Of a stretch of DNA of 61,663 nt, positions 52,908-61,663 are shown piece after piece. A model generated the notes under the pieces. That model was not told the origin of the DNA. It did not search any database and saw only the letters and a list, made by a program, of their open reading frames with translations. Position 1 is the first letter of the stretch, and the number at the start of each line of letters is the position of its first letter. Origin of the DNA: an uncultured Prevotella sp. (GTDB taxonomy: Bacteria; Bacteroidota; Bacteroidia; Bacteroidales; Bacteroidaceae); contig CAMHAM010000017.1 in the NCBI GenBank assembly GCA_946183415.1, forward strand, positions 1-61,663, in the 5' to 3' direction. The translations under genes and the position numbers were made by a program.

Positions 52908-55900
52908 TTAGAACTTAATGCTTGCACCAACGATATAGGTACGTGCTGTTGGATAAAGACCTACATCGATACCACGTGCCCAAGAATCCTTACCACCAGA
53001 AGAACCGATTTCAGGATCGACGCCAGAGTATTTGGTGAAGGTGTGGAGGTTCTGAGCCTGTACATAGAGACGAAGCTGAGAGAACGGACCGCTCTTCCAC
53101 AGCTTGGAGAAGTCGTAGCCCAAGGTGATGTTCTGAATACGGAAGTAGTCGGCATCCTCCATGTAGAGCGTAGAAACCCACTGGTCGTTGGTCGTACCTA
53201 CGGCGAGACGAGGACGTGTGTTGCTGGTGCCCTCACCGTGCCAGCGGTCGAATACGTCGATAGTGTAGTTGTTGAACGGGTTAGCCAGCAGGGCTGTGCG
53301 GTAGCACTGCATAACCTGCATACCGAAAGCACCCGAACCTGTCACACCAAAGTCGAGACCCTTCCACTCAAATCCGAGGCTGGCACCAAGGGTAACCTTC
53401 GGATGAGGATTACCAATCTCATGACGGTCCTCAGAGAGAGAAATCATACCATCGCCATTGTAGTCGTCCCAAATCAGGTCACCAGGCTGTGCGCCGGCGA
53501 GAACGGCCTTGCCACTGGCAATTGCCTGGTCAATCTGAGCCTGAGTCTGCCATACACCGCTGTAAGACATACCAGAGAAATAGCCGATAGGATGGCCTAC
53601 CTCAACGCGAGATACCCATGAAGAGTTCTCGAAGAGTGCCTTGTCCTGACCATTGATAAAGCCAGAGTTGTTTGCCAGACGGGTTACCTCGTTCTTGTTG
53701 GTAGCCAGGTTGACATTAGCGTGATAGTTGAAGTCGGTACCGATCTGGTCGCGCCAGCTGAGTGCAACCTCAATACCGGTATTCTTCACATCACCTGCAT
53801 TCACGTATGCAGGCTCCTCATAACCAAGTACTACGTTCATCGGAGCCTGAACCAGCCAGTCCTTCGTAGTCTTCTTATACCAGTCGAAGTTCAGACCGAG
53901 GCGTCCGTTGAAGAAGCGTGCATCGATACCGATGTTCAGCTGCTCAGAAGTCTCCCAAGTTACATCGGGGTTAGGTACGTTCTTGGCGTACGCACCAGTC
54001 GTGTAGACGTTGTCTGTCACAGTGCTGATCATGTCGCTTGAGAACTTGTAGCCATAGTCGGGATAGCCACTGGGCGAGAAGCCGATGTTAGAGAGGTAGT
54101 AGAAGTTGCCGATGTTACAGTTACCATTCTGTCCCCAAGAAGCACGGAGTTTCAGGAAGCTCAGCCAAGAAGCAGTGCTCTGCATGAACTTCTCGTTAGA
54201 AATGTTCCAACCTGCCGATACAGAGGGGAAGTAGCCCCAGCGCTTTCCGCGTGCGAAGTTGTTAGAACCGTCGGCACGGATAATAGCTGTTACCATGTAC
54301 TTCTCATCGAAGTTCCAGTTGGCACGTCCGAAGAAAGAGGCGATGCTACCCTGGCTCGGAGTGTCCCAACCGCCGGAAGAAGAATGGAATGCATAGTCGT
54401 AGTTGGCGATAGTGTTGTAGTTCCATCCCTTCAGCACGAGTGAGTTCAGGTTCTCTCCCGTAACGGTAGCACCGACGTTAAGACCTGTGCTCCAGTCGCT
54501 ACGCTCTAATGACTGACCAACCAGCACGTCAATGCTGTGCTTGCCGAGCTGTGGCAGGGTGTAGGAAATCGTATTTTCAATGGTGAAGCTTGAACTCTGT
54601 GAGTTGTTCTGGCTTACAGTATAGTTTGCACTTGCACTTGTGAAGCTTGAAGAATAGGGATAGCCCACGTTGCGGTAGTTAGACGCACTGTAGCCTGTGT
54701 TGAACTGTCCGCGATAGCGCAGGTTCTTGATTGGCTCTACAATCCAGTAGAAGGTAGCGCCTACACCGAAGTCGCGGTTCTTGTTCAAAGAACTAAAACC
54801 GCCGTTCAGGAAGTGGTTCAGCGGGTTGCCATAGATCATCGTACTATAGCCGGCACCGTTCTTGCTATAAGATGCCAGGTTGCCGTTGGCATCGTATGGC
54901 TCTACCAGCGGAGATGCAATGTAGGCAGCCTGCATAATGTTCCAGTAACCATTGCTTTCAGCCAGATCGTGGCTCTTATGGTACCAGTAGCTTACATTCT
55001 CACCGATGGTCAGCAAGTCATGCTCCTCACCGATGAGGTCCTTACCTCTCAGCACGACATGATCTGAGTTGATACGGCCACCATAACGATTGTATGAAGA
55101 GGCATTCTCGCCACCCATGATACCCTCGTTAGAGCTGTAGTTCAGCGACATGGAGAACTTAGAGCGGTCGGTACCACCGTTCAGTGTCACAGCGTGGCTG
55201 AACTGCAGGGCGTTCTTGTTCTCATAAGCCTTGAACCAGTCTGTGCCTCCCCAGCCGCTGTTAACGCGGTTCACGATGTCAGAAGGAACCAGTGTATTCC
55301 AGTCGGGTACATAGCCGTAAGTATTGAAGTAGGTCTCGTTGATCACCTGCTGATACTGCTTGGCATCCAGCATGGCGGGCACCTTGTAGGCGTTCGACCA
55401 GCCTACGAAGCCGTCGTACTGGATAGACATCTTGCCTTCCTTACCCTGCTTGGTGGTCACGAGGATCACACCGTTGGCAGCACGTGCACCGTAGATGGCT
55501 GCCGAGGCAGCGTCCTTCAGCACGTCGATCGACTCGATATCATTCGGGTTCAGGCCATTCAGACCGTCGTCGGCAGTACCAGAGTTGATACCGTCGATAA
55601 TCAGCAACGGTGAAGAGTTACCGATGGTACCGACACCACGGATGTTAACCTTGAATCCCTTGCCAGGCTGAGAAGAGCTCTGGGTGATGTTCACACCAGG
55701 AGTGCTGGCCTGCATGGCTGTCAGGGCGTTGGTCGTGTTCAGCTTGGCGATATCCTCACCCTTTACCTGAACAGTAGCACCGGTTACCAGCTTTTTCTTC
55801 TGGACACCGTAACCTACAACCACCACTTCCTCGAGCACAGCGTTGTCGTCCTTCATCGTGATCTGGAAGTTGTCCTGATTACCGACCTTGATTTCCTGAG

Positions 55901-56180
55901 TCTCGAAGCCGATGAACGAGATGACAATTGTTGCACCTGGTTTCACCGAGAGAGAGAAGTTACCGTCGAAGTCGGTAACCGTACCATTCGTGGTACCCTT
56001 TTCCACTACGCTGGCTCCGATGACGGGACCCATAGCGTCGACTACAGTACCTGTAATCTTCTTGGTTGCCTGCTGAACCTCCTGGGGAGCTCCGGCGGCG
56101 TTGGCATTTGACGAGTAGCCGAGTCCCAACAGAGTCAGGGCACTCATCAGCAGCGCTGTCTTTCTAAATTTTCGATTCAT
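52908..56180 (-). CDS. susC: SusC/RagA-type TonB-dependent transporter
   Basis: This 1090-residue outer-membrane barrel imports oligosaccharides with energy from TonB. A signal peptide (about 1-28, ending ANAA) is followed by a carboxypeptidase-regulatory-like domain (about 42-115; ITGTVVDAMGPVIGASVVEK), the TonB box region EEVVVVGYGVQKK and the plug (IRGVGTIGNSSPLLIIDGI near residue 175, then NDIESIDVLKDAASAAIYGARA). The rest is the 22-strand barrel. It leads the operon susC-susD-surface lipoprotein and has its own promoter about 210 bp upstream. Confidence 0.95.
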   Translation of the reverse strand: MNRKFRKTALLMSALTLLGLGYSSNANAAGAPQEVQQATKKITGTVVDAMGPVIGASVVEKGTTNGTVTDFDGNFSLSVKPGATIVISFIGFETQEIKVGNQDNFQITMKDDNAVLEEVVVVGYGVQKKKLVTGATVQVKGEDIAKLNTTNALTAMQASTPGVNITQSSSQPGKGFKVNIRGVGTIGNSSPLLIIDGINSGTADDGLNGLNPNDIESIDVLKDAASAAIYGARAANGVILVTTKQGKEGKMSIQYDGFVGWSNAYKVPAMLDAKQYQQVINETYFNTYGYVPDWNTLVPSDIVNRVNSGWGGTDWFKAYENKNALQFSHAVTLNGGTDRSKFSMSLNYSSNEGIMGGENASSYNRYGGRINSDHVVLRGKDLIGEEHDLLTIGENVSYWYHKSHDLAESNGYWNIMQAAYIASPLVEPYDANGNLASYSKNGAGYSTMIYGNPLNHFLNGGFSSLNKNRDFGVGATFYWIVEPIKNLRYRGQFNTGYSASNYRNVGYPYSSSFTSASANYTVSQNNSQSSSFTIENTISYTLPQLGKHSIDVLVGQSLERSDWSTGLNVGATVTGENLNSLVLKGWNYNTIANYDYAFHSSSGGWDTPSQGSIASFFGRANWNFDEKYMVTAIIRADGSNNFARGKRWGYFPSVSAGWNISNEKFMQSTASWLSFLKLRASWGQNGNCNIGNFYYLSNIGFSPSGYPDYGYKFSSDMISTVTDNVYTTGAYAKNVPNPDVTWETSEQLNIGIDARFFNGRLGLNFDWYKKTTKDWLVQAPMNVVLGYEEPAYVNAGDVKNTGIEVALSWRDQIGTDFNYHANVNLATNKNEVTRLANNSGFINGQDKALFENSSWVSRVEVGHPIGYFSGMSYSGVWQTQAQIDQAIASGKAVLAGAQPGDLIWDDYNGDGMISLSEDRHEIGNPHPKVTLGASLGFEWKGLDFGVTGSGAFGMQVMQCYRTALLANPFNNYTIDVFDRWHGEGTSNTRPRLAVGTTNDQWVSTLYMEDADYFRIQNITLGYDFSKLWKSGPFSQLRLYVQAQNLHTFTKYSGVDPEIGSSGGKDSWARGIDVGLYPTARTYIVGASIKF

Positions 56181-56568
56181 ACTTAAGTATTTACTATAGA
56201 TTAAATTTGGTTTGTATTTATCTATTGATAGGGAAGTATAAAAAGCTACCCAAGTCCACGTTCTTATTATATAAATAAGGTACGCGCGACTTTCTTGTTA
56301 GTTAAGATGAGTTGTTTTGGTTCATACGACTTGGTCTATTTAAGTTTTATATATAGTTATAGTTCTTTCCGAACACATTGATTCGTTTGCAAAGATAAAA
56401 CATTTTTATGGAAAATAACAATTTTCTTTTGACAAATATTGATACTATTTTGCTAAAAGTTGTTTTTTGCCTAAAAAAATGCATAAAAAAGCAAAAAAAG
56501 CAGCATTTTAGTCAACATAGAATTGCATTTATCTGGCCATTTTGTAAATAAATGTAAATATTACACTT
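56181..56568. promoter_or_regulatory. Leader and promoter region upstream of susC
   Basis: The -7 box TATCTTTG (56390-56397, minus) lies 21 bp from TTG (56419-56421) and gives a leader of about 205 nt. A few short inverted stretches exist, but I find no riboswitch class I know and no gene. DNA from 56400 to 56568 is strongly AT-rich, as expected for a regulated promoter. Confidence 0.6.
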
Positions 56569-57231
56569 TTAACGAACGGAAAAAGATTTTGTTACTAGGC
56601 CAGAATATGTGTTAATTGATATACAAACAGAATCAGCAGCAATGCTATCAGTCAAAATACTGACATAGGCTTTTGTTGAGTAATACTCTGGAACCCTATT
56701 TTGATCATGATGCAAAGTGATATGATGGGTGGTGGTCTGATTTGAATTTGCAATGATTGTATCAGAGATGAAAGCTAATTGTTGTACAGCTGTTGTATCA
56801 TCAGTCACTCCCGTTTTTAATTGAAGATATAGATTAAGGTATTTACCTGACTTACTGAGCCACATACTCTCAAACTTAACAGGGTCTGTACGAAGTTCTT
56901 TATTTAACTCCGCCATCGTCTTGATGCGAGGACAAGGAACTTCACCAATCGAAACCAGTTCTGCCTTCTGACCTTCCACCTTATTATAATATAACATACA
57001 ACGATAGAGGGTATCAGGTGTCTTGATCCATTTACCGGCATAGGGCTCAGACAAATCATACTCTTCTCCATCGTCTGTGCAGAAAGAGATAATCTGACGA
57101 TCAGCATTCACCTTGGCCTCTACGAAATCGCCTCGCATCAAGGAATACTTTCCCTCGCCTTTCTCATAAGCATCCGTAGTACAAGAAAAGACGAGCGATG
57201 CTATAGCCAAGATATAGACCAGACGTTTCAT
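56569..57231 (-). CDS. NigD-like lipoprotein
   Basis: The 220-residue lipoprotein has lipobox VFSC (C17). The middle carries an OB-like front domain (GDFVEAKVNADRQIISFCTD, then AGKWIKTPDTLYRCMLYYN) and a C-terminal beta sandwich (ESMWLSKSGKYLNLYLQLK, then KAYVSILTDSI), the layout of NigD-like proteins of Bacteroidetes. Their job is not settled. Its start overlaps the stop of the acyltransferase by four bases, so it belongs to that operon rather than to the SusC locus. Confidence 0.78.
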   Translation of the reverse strand: MKRLVYILAIASLVFSCTTDAYEKGEGKYSLMRGDFVEAKVNADRQIISFCTDDGEEYDLSEPYAGKWIKTPDTLYRCMLYYNKVEGQKAELVSIGEVPCPRIKTMAELNKELRTDPVKFESMWLSKSGKYLNLYLQLKTGVTDDTTAVQQLAFISDTIIANSNQTTTHHITLHHDQNRVPEYYSTKAYVSILTDSIAADSVCISINTYSGLVTKSFSVR

Positions 57232-58409
57232 AAGACAGCCAAATGATTTATCAGAGGATTGGCATACATGGTCAGCATCCGCTCACGAAGGAAGGACTCG
57301 TCTTTCTCTGGGAGTGTGATCTTTGCCAACTGCTTTTGCAGATAGTCTTCAAAGCGCTGTTTGTCAGCAGATGTATAATGATCAGCATAGTCTGTGCTCC
57401 CGTTCAACTCGTCGAGGGCGATATAGTTACATGGATAGATTTGGTAGTTACGATGGATTTCCTTGTCCATCCGTTCACCTAATGCCTTAAAGAAGTCTGT
57501 CTTAGGAAGATCCCCCAATTCGTCAATCCAGGTATTAATGGGGGCAGCAGGACGATAAACCACATGACCCTTATAACCGAAAATACCAATACGCATATTG
57601 TCGAGATCATCCTGACGGGACTTCTTGAAACCTGCTTGATCGCGCTTCTGCTGGAACTCCTGAGCCTTCAGATAATCACAAGGATCGTATTCATAGCTGA
57701 TTGTCAGTGGTACAATATTCAGATCGCGCAACTTATCTACGAGTTTTGTAGCAGTCTCAGAAGCTCCCATCGCCATCATCTTCAATACAGCATCCTGAGT
57801 ACGATCGTCTGAATCCTTGGCCCTACCCTCGCGCTGGGCTATCCAGATATTTTCTTTCTTTTCAGTGACAGCATAATGGATATAACGGCTCATCAGCTGA
57901 CTGGAACGCAAAGTCTCCTTCGGTGTCAGACCACGACGCACCGTAAAAGCTTTGTTCATCCGAACCAGACGTTTAATCCATGGAAATATCAAGAGGTTAT
58001 CGCCAATTCCGATTTCAACAGTGGTAGGGTATCCTGCCTCTACCAGCATGACATCAAGAAAAGCAGAATCGAGGACAATGTCACGATGGTTACTAACAAA
58101 TGTGAAGCGGTCATCTGATTTAGAGATGACACTCGACAACATATTGTCGTCGAAAGAGCATCCGTCAGTATGCTTTCGCATAATGAGTTTGACGATCGGT
58201 TTCATAAAACGTTTCTGGAAGCCCAGGGGTGTCCGTACCCCCAAGAAGGCTATACGCAACAAGCCATTACGCAACGACTTGGGTAGCCAGGGAACAAACC
58301 CCTTCAGTACCAAGGCAAACTGACGGTCACCCAACAACTCATTGAATGCCTGCTGCATCTCCTCTGGCTCATACGGCCGGATCTCATCAAACTCTTGCGG
58401 TACTTTCAT
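57228..58409 (-). CDS. PlsC-like acyltransferase
   Basis: The 393-residue protein belongs to the glycerolipid acyltransferase superfamily. The catalytic block is NHRDIVLD (residues 107-114), which resembles NHx4D but has one extra residue before the aspartate; IAQREGRAKDS (about 192-202) matches the second conserved block (F/E-G-x-R). No membrane helix is obvious apart from a hydrophobic segment near 40-60. It probably transfers an acyl chain to lysophosphatidate or a related lipid, on the cytoplasmic membrane face. Its ATG follows the ddl stop directly. Confidence 0.8.
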   Translation of the reverse strand: MKVPQEFDEIRPYEPEEMQQAFNELLGDRQFALVLKGFVPWLPKSLRNGLLRIAFLGVRTPLGFQKRFMKPIVKLIMRKHTDGCSFDDNMLSSVISKSDDRFTFVSNHRDIVLDSAFLDVMLVEAGYPTTVEIGIGDNLLIFPWIKRLVRMNKAFTVRRGLTPKETLRSSQLMSRYIHYAVTEKKENIWIAQREGRAKDSDDRTQDAVLKMMAMGASETATKLVDKLRDLNIVPLTISYEYDPCDYLKAQEFQQKRDQAGFKKSRQDDLDNMRIGIFGYKGHVVYRPAAPINTWIDELGDLPKTDFFKALGERMDKEIHRNYQIYPCNYIALDELNGSTDYADHYTSADKQRFEDYLQKQLAKITLPEKDESFLRERMLTMYANPLINHLAVL

Positions 58410-59402
58410 TTACTTAAACTGATTTTCTACGATATCGGTCAACACATCTGTCATTGAGAGACCTGCAGCACGTACCTGCTGCGGAATGAAACTTGTGGCT
58501 GTCATACCTGGTGTGGTATTGACCTCAAGCATCGATATCTTACCCTCCTTAGAGACAATATAGTCAACACGGATGATGCCATTACAATGAAGGATGTCAT
58601 AGATACTGGACGTTATCCGGCTTACCCTATCAGTTACATCCTGAGACAGACGAGCTGGGGTAATCTCTTGTACCTGACCATTATACTTGGCATCATAGTC
58701 AAAGAATTCATTTGAAGTCACCACCTCAGTAATCGGGAACACGACTGTTTTATCTTGTGTCTTATAAATACCCTGTGTGATTTCCGTTCCTTCAAGCAGA
58801 GCCTCAACCATAATCTCAGAACTTTCCATCATCGCCTTACGAATAGCAGGAGCCAGCTGGTCCTTATTCTTCACCTTAGACACGCCAAAAGAAGAGCCAT
58901 CAGCAGCTGGCTTTACGAAACACGGCATGCCTATCCGTTCCTCAATCTCATCATCGGACACCAGCTCTTCGTAGCCTTTACGGATTAACATGGAATCAGC
59001 CACACTTACACCATATGCCCTCAGATAATTATTGAGAACAAACTTATCAAATGTCATGGCCTCAACCAATACGCCGCTAGTGGAATATGGCAATCCGATT
59101 AGGTCGAAATAGCCCTGAAGCAAGCCATTCTCACCTGGGGTTCCATGGATGGTGATATAGGCATAGTCGAAAAGATGGGCTTTTCCGTTCTCGATAAACG
59201 AGAAATCATTGCGATCTATTTTTGCTGTGGTACCATCTGGCAACTCCACATGCCAATCCTGCCCTTTGACATCCACGATATAAACATGATAACGTTCCTT
59301 ATCGAAGAAAGAAAAAAGGCCTTGAGCCGAACGCAGCGACACGTCATGCTCTGAAGAATCGCCTCCACAAACAATTGCTATTGTTCTCTTTAAGTTTTTC
59401 AT
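58410..59402 (-). CDS. ddl: D-alanine--D-alanine ligase
   Basis: Ddl joins two D-alanines with ATP for peptidoglycan precursors. The 330-residue ATP-grasp protein starts IAIVCGGDSSEHDVSLRS (about 9-26), has the HGTPGENGLLQGYFDLIG substrate loop (near 84), and carries CFVKPAADGSSFGVSKV (about 161-177) and NTTPGMTATSFIPQQ (near 297). Length and motifs are typical. It lies between rluD (22 bp upstream) and the acyltransferase. Confidence 0.95.
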   Translation of the reverse strand: MKNLKRTIAIVCGGDSSEHDVSLRSAQGLFSFFDKERYHVYIVDVKGQDWHVELPDGTTAKIDRNDFSFIENGKAHLFDYAYITIHGTPGENGLLQGYFDLIGLPYSTSGVLVEAMTFDKFVLNNYLRAYGVSVADSMLIRKGYEELVSDDEIEERIGMPCFVKPAADGSSFGVSKVKNKDQLAPAIRKAMMESSEIMVEALLEGTEITQGIYKTQDKTVVFPITEVVTSNEFFDYDAKYNGQVQEITPARLSQDVTDRVSRITSSIYDILHCNGIIRVDYIVSKEGKISMLEVNTTPGMTATSFIPQQVRAAGLSMTDVLTDIVENQFK

Positions 59403-59424
59403 TGTTTTATCTTGCTTTAAATTT

Positions 59425-60498
59425 CTATTCTTTTACTTTTATATATTTCCTCCACTTATCTATCAACGCCTTCATATCATCAGGCCACTCTGATGTAAAA
59501 TCCATCTGCAAGCCATAGATTGGATGTACAAATCCCAGCGTCTTTGCATGAAGTGCCTGACGGGGGCATAGCTTAAAACAATTCTGTATATATGCCTTAT
59601 AGCTGGCAGTCCTCTCTCCTCTCAGGATTTCAGTGCCTCCATACCGCTCGTCACCAAACAGAGGATGTCCGATATGCTTCATGTGAGCTCTGATCTGATG
59701 AGTACGCCCAGTCTCAAGGATACACTCCACCAATGTCGTATAGCCATAACGCTCCAATACCTTATAATGAGTGACCGCAGGCTTTCCTATCTCAGAATCA
59801 GGAGCAAAAACCTCCATCCGCAGCCGATCTTTCGGGTCGCGTCCGATATTACCTTCTATCCGCCCCTCGTCTTCTACAAAGTTTCCCCACACTAAAGCAT
59901 TATAACTGCGATGTGTAGTCTTATTGAAGAATTGTTTTCCTAAAGATGTCTTGGCATCTGGAGTCTTCGCAACCACAAGCAGACCACTTGTATCTTTATC
60001 AATGCGATGAACTAATCCGACCTCGGGATCATTCGGATCATAAGACGCCAGATCTTTCAGATGCCAGGCGATGGCATTAACGAGAGTTCCATTGAAATTT
60101 CCGCATCCTGGGTGAACAACCATCCCTGCTGGTTTATTGATTACCATCACATACTCATCCTCATAGACTACTTCAAGAGGAATTTCCTCGGGTTTGATTG
60201 TCGTATCGTAATGCGGGCGGTCAAGCATCAGCGTGATGACATCTCCCGGCCGTACCTTATAATTACTCTTGACAGGCTTGTCGTTTACATGGATATAGCC
60301 TGCATCAGCAGCCTTCTGAATACGATTCCGACTTGAATGTGGTTGGTGTTCTGATAAGTATTTATCTATTCGGACAGACTCCTGACCTTTGTCCACCTCC
60401 ATCCGGAAATGTTCGTACAACTGGCCGTCACCTTCCAATTCTTCAGAAGAATCGTCAGTCATCAATTCCAGGTCATCTATCTCTTCCAGCAAGTCCAT
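59425..60498 (-). CDS. rluD: RluD-type rRNA pseudouridine synthase
   Basis: RluA-family enzymes isomerise uridines in 23S rRNA. The 357-residue protein has an acidic N-terminal extension (about 1-30), an S4 RNA-binding domain (about 40-100; RIDKYLSEHQPHSSRNRIQK) and the catalytic domain with D167 in HRIDKDTSGLL. RTHQIRAHMKHIGHPLFGD (near 258) is the family's second signature. Its ATG shares a base with the stop of the PASTA gene (TAATG). RluD is the likeliest member, because of the S4 domain; RluC cannot be ruled out. Confidence 0.9.
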   Translation of the reverse strand: MDLLEEIDDLELMTDDSSEELEGDGQLYEHFRMEVDKGQESVRIDKYLSEHQPHSSRNRIQKAADAGYIHVNDKPVKSNYKVRPGDVITLMLDRPHYDTTIKPEEIPLEVVYEDEYVMVINKPAGMVVHPGCGNFNGTLVNAIAWHLKDLASYDPNDPEVGLVHRIDKDTSGLLVVAKTPDAKTSLGKQFFNKTTHRSYNALVWGNFVEDEGRIEGNIGRDPKDRLRMEVFAPDSEIGKPAVTHYKVLERYGYTTLVECILETGRTHQIRAHMKHIGHPLFGDERYGGTEILRGERTASYKAYIQNCFKLCPRQALHAKTLGFVHPIYGLQMDFTSEWPDDMKALIDKWRKYIKVKE

Positions 60499-61142
60499 TA
60501 CTCCACAACCTCTTCAAACTCATCGACATTTCCACCTTCCATCATCTGATATTCAGGTTCTATATAGTCTATATCATCCCCAACATCATACTGTCCATTA
60601 CCAATCATCAGAGTCAATGGTGCCTCTACGGATACCAAGTCACCTGTCGAAACCCTGCGCCCTTTGCAGAGGATACCATAAACCCAGTCTTTCTCACCCA
60701 TCACATACTGAGGTGGCAGGAGTTTAAAACCGATGGCCATCAACTTAGCTTCTGCCTCACGATAACTACTATTATCCACTACGTCGGGAATAGGGAAAGA
60801 AGGAGATGACGGAGAATTCACGGTAACATAAATCGTATGACCTTCTTTGACATACGTCCCTGAGCCTGGGTTCTGAGCCAGGATACAATCTGCAGGCAAA
60901 CGCTTATTATAGCCCGAGTCAGAGACAATGATATTCAATTTCAGTTCCTCAATTAGCATACGGGCATCGTGATAGGATCTCCTTTCCAGGTTAGGCACCT
61001 GAATACCCTCCCCATGATGTGTATACCAAGACAGGCCATAGTGTACACCAAACATCAGGGCAATAACCACCAACAACATCGCCAGCAGATTGCCAATCAG
61101 GAACTTACTGCAAAATTTACCAAAGAATTCCCTTGCTTTCAT
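60498..61142 (-). CDS. PASTA-domain membrane protein
   Basis: The 214-residue protein has one membrane helix (about 18-38) after a short basic N-terminus and then two or three PASTA repeats outside the cell: VPNLERRSYHDARMLIEE, NPGSGTYVKEGHTIYVTV, then IPDVVDNSSYREAEAKLMAI. PASTA domains bind peptidoglycan fragments in kinases and penicillin-binding proteins; here there is no enzyme domain. An acidic tail ends the protein. The start at 61142 is supported by the -7 box at 61166, which excludes the upstream ATG at 61196. Neighbours rluD and ddl suggest envelope growth functions. Confidence 0.87.
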   Translation of the reverse strand: MKAREFFGKFCSKFLIGNLLAMLLVVIALMFGVHYGLSWYTHHGEGIQVPNLERRSYHDARMLIEELKLNIIVSDSGYNKRLPADCILAQNPGSGTYVKEGHTIYVTVNSPSSPSFPIPDVVDNSSYREAEAKLMAIGFKLLPPQYVMGEKDWVYGILCKGRRVSTGDLVSVEAPLTLMIGNGQYDVGDDIDYIEPEYQMMEGGNVDEFEEVVE

Positions 61143-61165
61143 TCTCGATATCCTTATTTTGCGCA

Positions 61166-61196
61166 CAAAGTTAGTGCAAATCGAGCGAAAAACCAA
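61166..61196 (-). promoter_or_regulatory. Promoter of the PASTA/rluD/ddl operon
   Basis: On the minus strand TAACTTTG (61166-61173) lies 20 bp from TTG (61194-61196). It appears to drive the genes from 61142 to 56569. Confidence 0.78.
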
Positions 61197-61204
61197 AACA
61201 AAGT

Positions 61205-61253
61205 CACAAAAAAAACAGAAAGAAGTAAAGATTCACCCCTACTTCTTTCTGTT
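61205..61253 (-). terminator. rpmH terminator
   Basis: Perfect 14-bp arms AACAGAAAGAAGTA (61214-61227) and TACTTCTTTCTGTT (61240-61253) are followed on the minus strand by a run of T residues (61205-61213). Confidence 0.88.
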
Positions 61254-61281
61254 TTAACCTTTTTTCCTCAGAAAACCAGAT

Positions 61282-61437
61282 TTACTTTCCGTGATTCTCG
61301 TCAGAAACTGTTAACTTCTTGCGACCCTTTGCACGACGTGCAGCCAGAACGCGGCGGCCATTCTTGGTGGCCATTCTCTCACGGAAGCCGTGCTTGTTAA
61401 CGCGACGGCGATTGTGGGGCTGGAATGTTCTTTTCAT
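61282..61437 (-). CDS. rpmH: Ribosomal protein L34
   Basis: The 51-residue, strongly basic protein reads [18 protein letters not shown] at its start and [17 protein letters not shown] further on, unmistakably L34 of the large ribosomal subunit. It has its own promoter (-7 box at 61483) and terminator. Its divergent neighbour is efp. Confidence 0.97.
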   Translation of the reverse strand: MKRTFQPHNRRRVNKHGFRERMATKNGRRVLAARRAKGRKKLTVSDENHGK

Positions 61438-61482
61438 TGCTTTTAACTATTTATTTTTGTTATTATTGTCACTTTTGGGCTG

Positions 61483-61513
61483 CAAAAGTACTCATTTCTT
61501 TTGAATTACGCAA
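61483..61513 (-). promoter_or_regulatory. rpmH promoter
   Basis: On the minus strand TACTTTTG (61483-61490) is 20 bp from TTG (61511-61513), giving a leader of about 40 nt. Confidence 0.75.
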
Positions 61514-61540
61514 GTTTTATGAGAAATTTAGTGCAAGTTT

Positions 61541-61572
61541 TTGCGTTTTTTACTAAAAAAGAAGTAACTTTG
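61541..61572 (+). promoter_or_regulatory. efp promoter
   Basis: TTG at 61541-61543 and TAACTTTG at 61565-61572 are 21 bp apart; the ATG follows 38 bp later. Confidence 0.75.
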
Positions 61573-61610
61573 CACCCGAAAACGATACAAAAGTAACATT
61601 TTATAGGTTT

Positions 61611-61663
61611 ATGATTAATTCACAAGACATTAAAAAAGGCACCGCCATTCGCATGGACGGTGG
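61611..61663 (+). CDS. efp: Elongation factor P (5' end only)
   Basis: The 17 complete codons visible read MINSQDIKKGTAIRMDG, the usual start of elongation factor P, which helps the ribosome through polyproline stretches. The gene runs off the right edge of the window. The call rests on this short piece plus the familiar position opposite rpmH. Confidence 0.82.
   Translation, partial: MINSQDIKKGTAIRMDG

Overview
The window is chromosomal DNA of a Bacteroidales bacterium, most likely Prevotella or a close relative. Support comes from SusC/SusD transport genes, a hybrid two-component regulator, a type IX secretion sorting signal, a Bacteroides-type N-succinylornithine carbamoyltransferase, and repeated TAnnTTTG (-7) promoter boxes, often with TTG about 20 bp upstream. 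Names rest on motifs and remembered family features; no database search was possible.

Positions 1-10.7 kb hold a DUF4923-like lipoprotein, then argR, a GNAT acyltransferase, argG and argC. After these come two paralogous membrane regulators (periplasmic kelch propeller, one membrane helix, cytoplasmic AraC helix-turn-helix), a small protein with a type IX sorting tail and a large secreted BACON-domain protein. A conserved dyad precedes the second regulator and the secreted pair. Positions 10.7-13.3 kb are an accessory island: repeat-rich DNA around a lone VirE/VapE-type ATPase gene enclosed by 101/102-bp inverted repeats, each carrying an 11-bp-phased array of ATGTGAGGGAT.

Positions 13.3-23.7 kb look like one long operon mixing arginine and proline synthesis: argD, proC, a LolA-like protein, an XRE-cupin regulator, an acyl-CoA synthetase, yraN, proB, proA, an orphan TPR histidine kinase and argF'. 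A strong terminator separates it from a convergent DUF3089 hydrolase. A threonine aldolase then leads into the first of three copies of a gene pair, DUF6057-type membrane protein plus propeller lipoprotein with a CxxCH motif. The other two copies lie on the minus strand (28.9-35.7 kb) with a DUF4369 lipoprotein between them.

Positions 35.7-56.2 kb are a polysaccharide utilization locus: GH115 alpha-glucuronidase, a large GH2 enzyme, a sialate O-acetylesterase pseudogene, a GH2 enzyme with a GH43 fragment at its N-terminus, a hybrid two-component sensor, a duplicated-repeat surface lipoprotein, SusD and SusC. GH115 points to glucuronoxylan. The pseudogene and the GH43/GH2 fusion both suggest recent deletions. 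The rest is housekeeping: NigD-like lipoprotein, acyltransferase, ddl, an RluD-type pseudouridine synthase, a PASTA protein and rpmH on the minus strand, with efp starting divergently at the right edge. I saw no tRNA, rRNA or CRISPR array.
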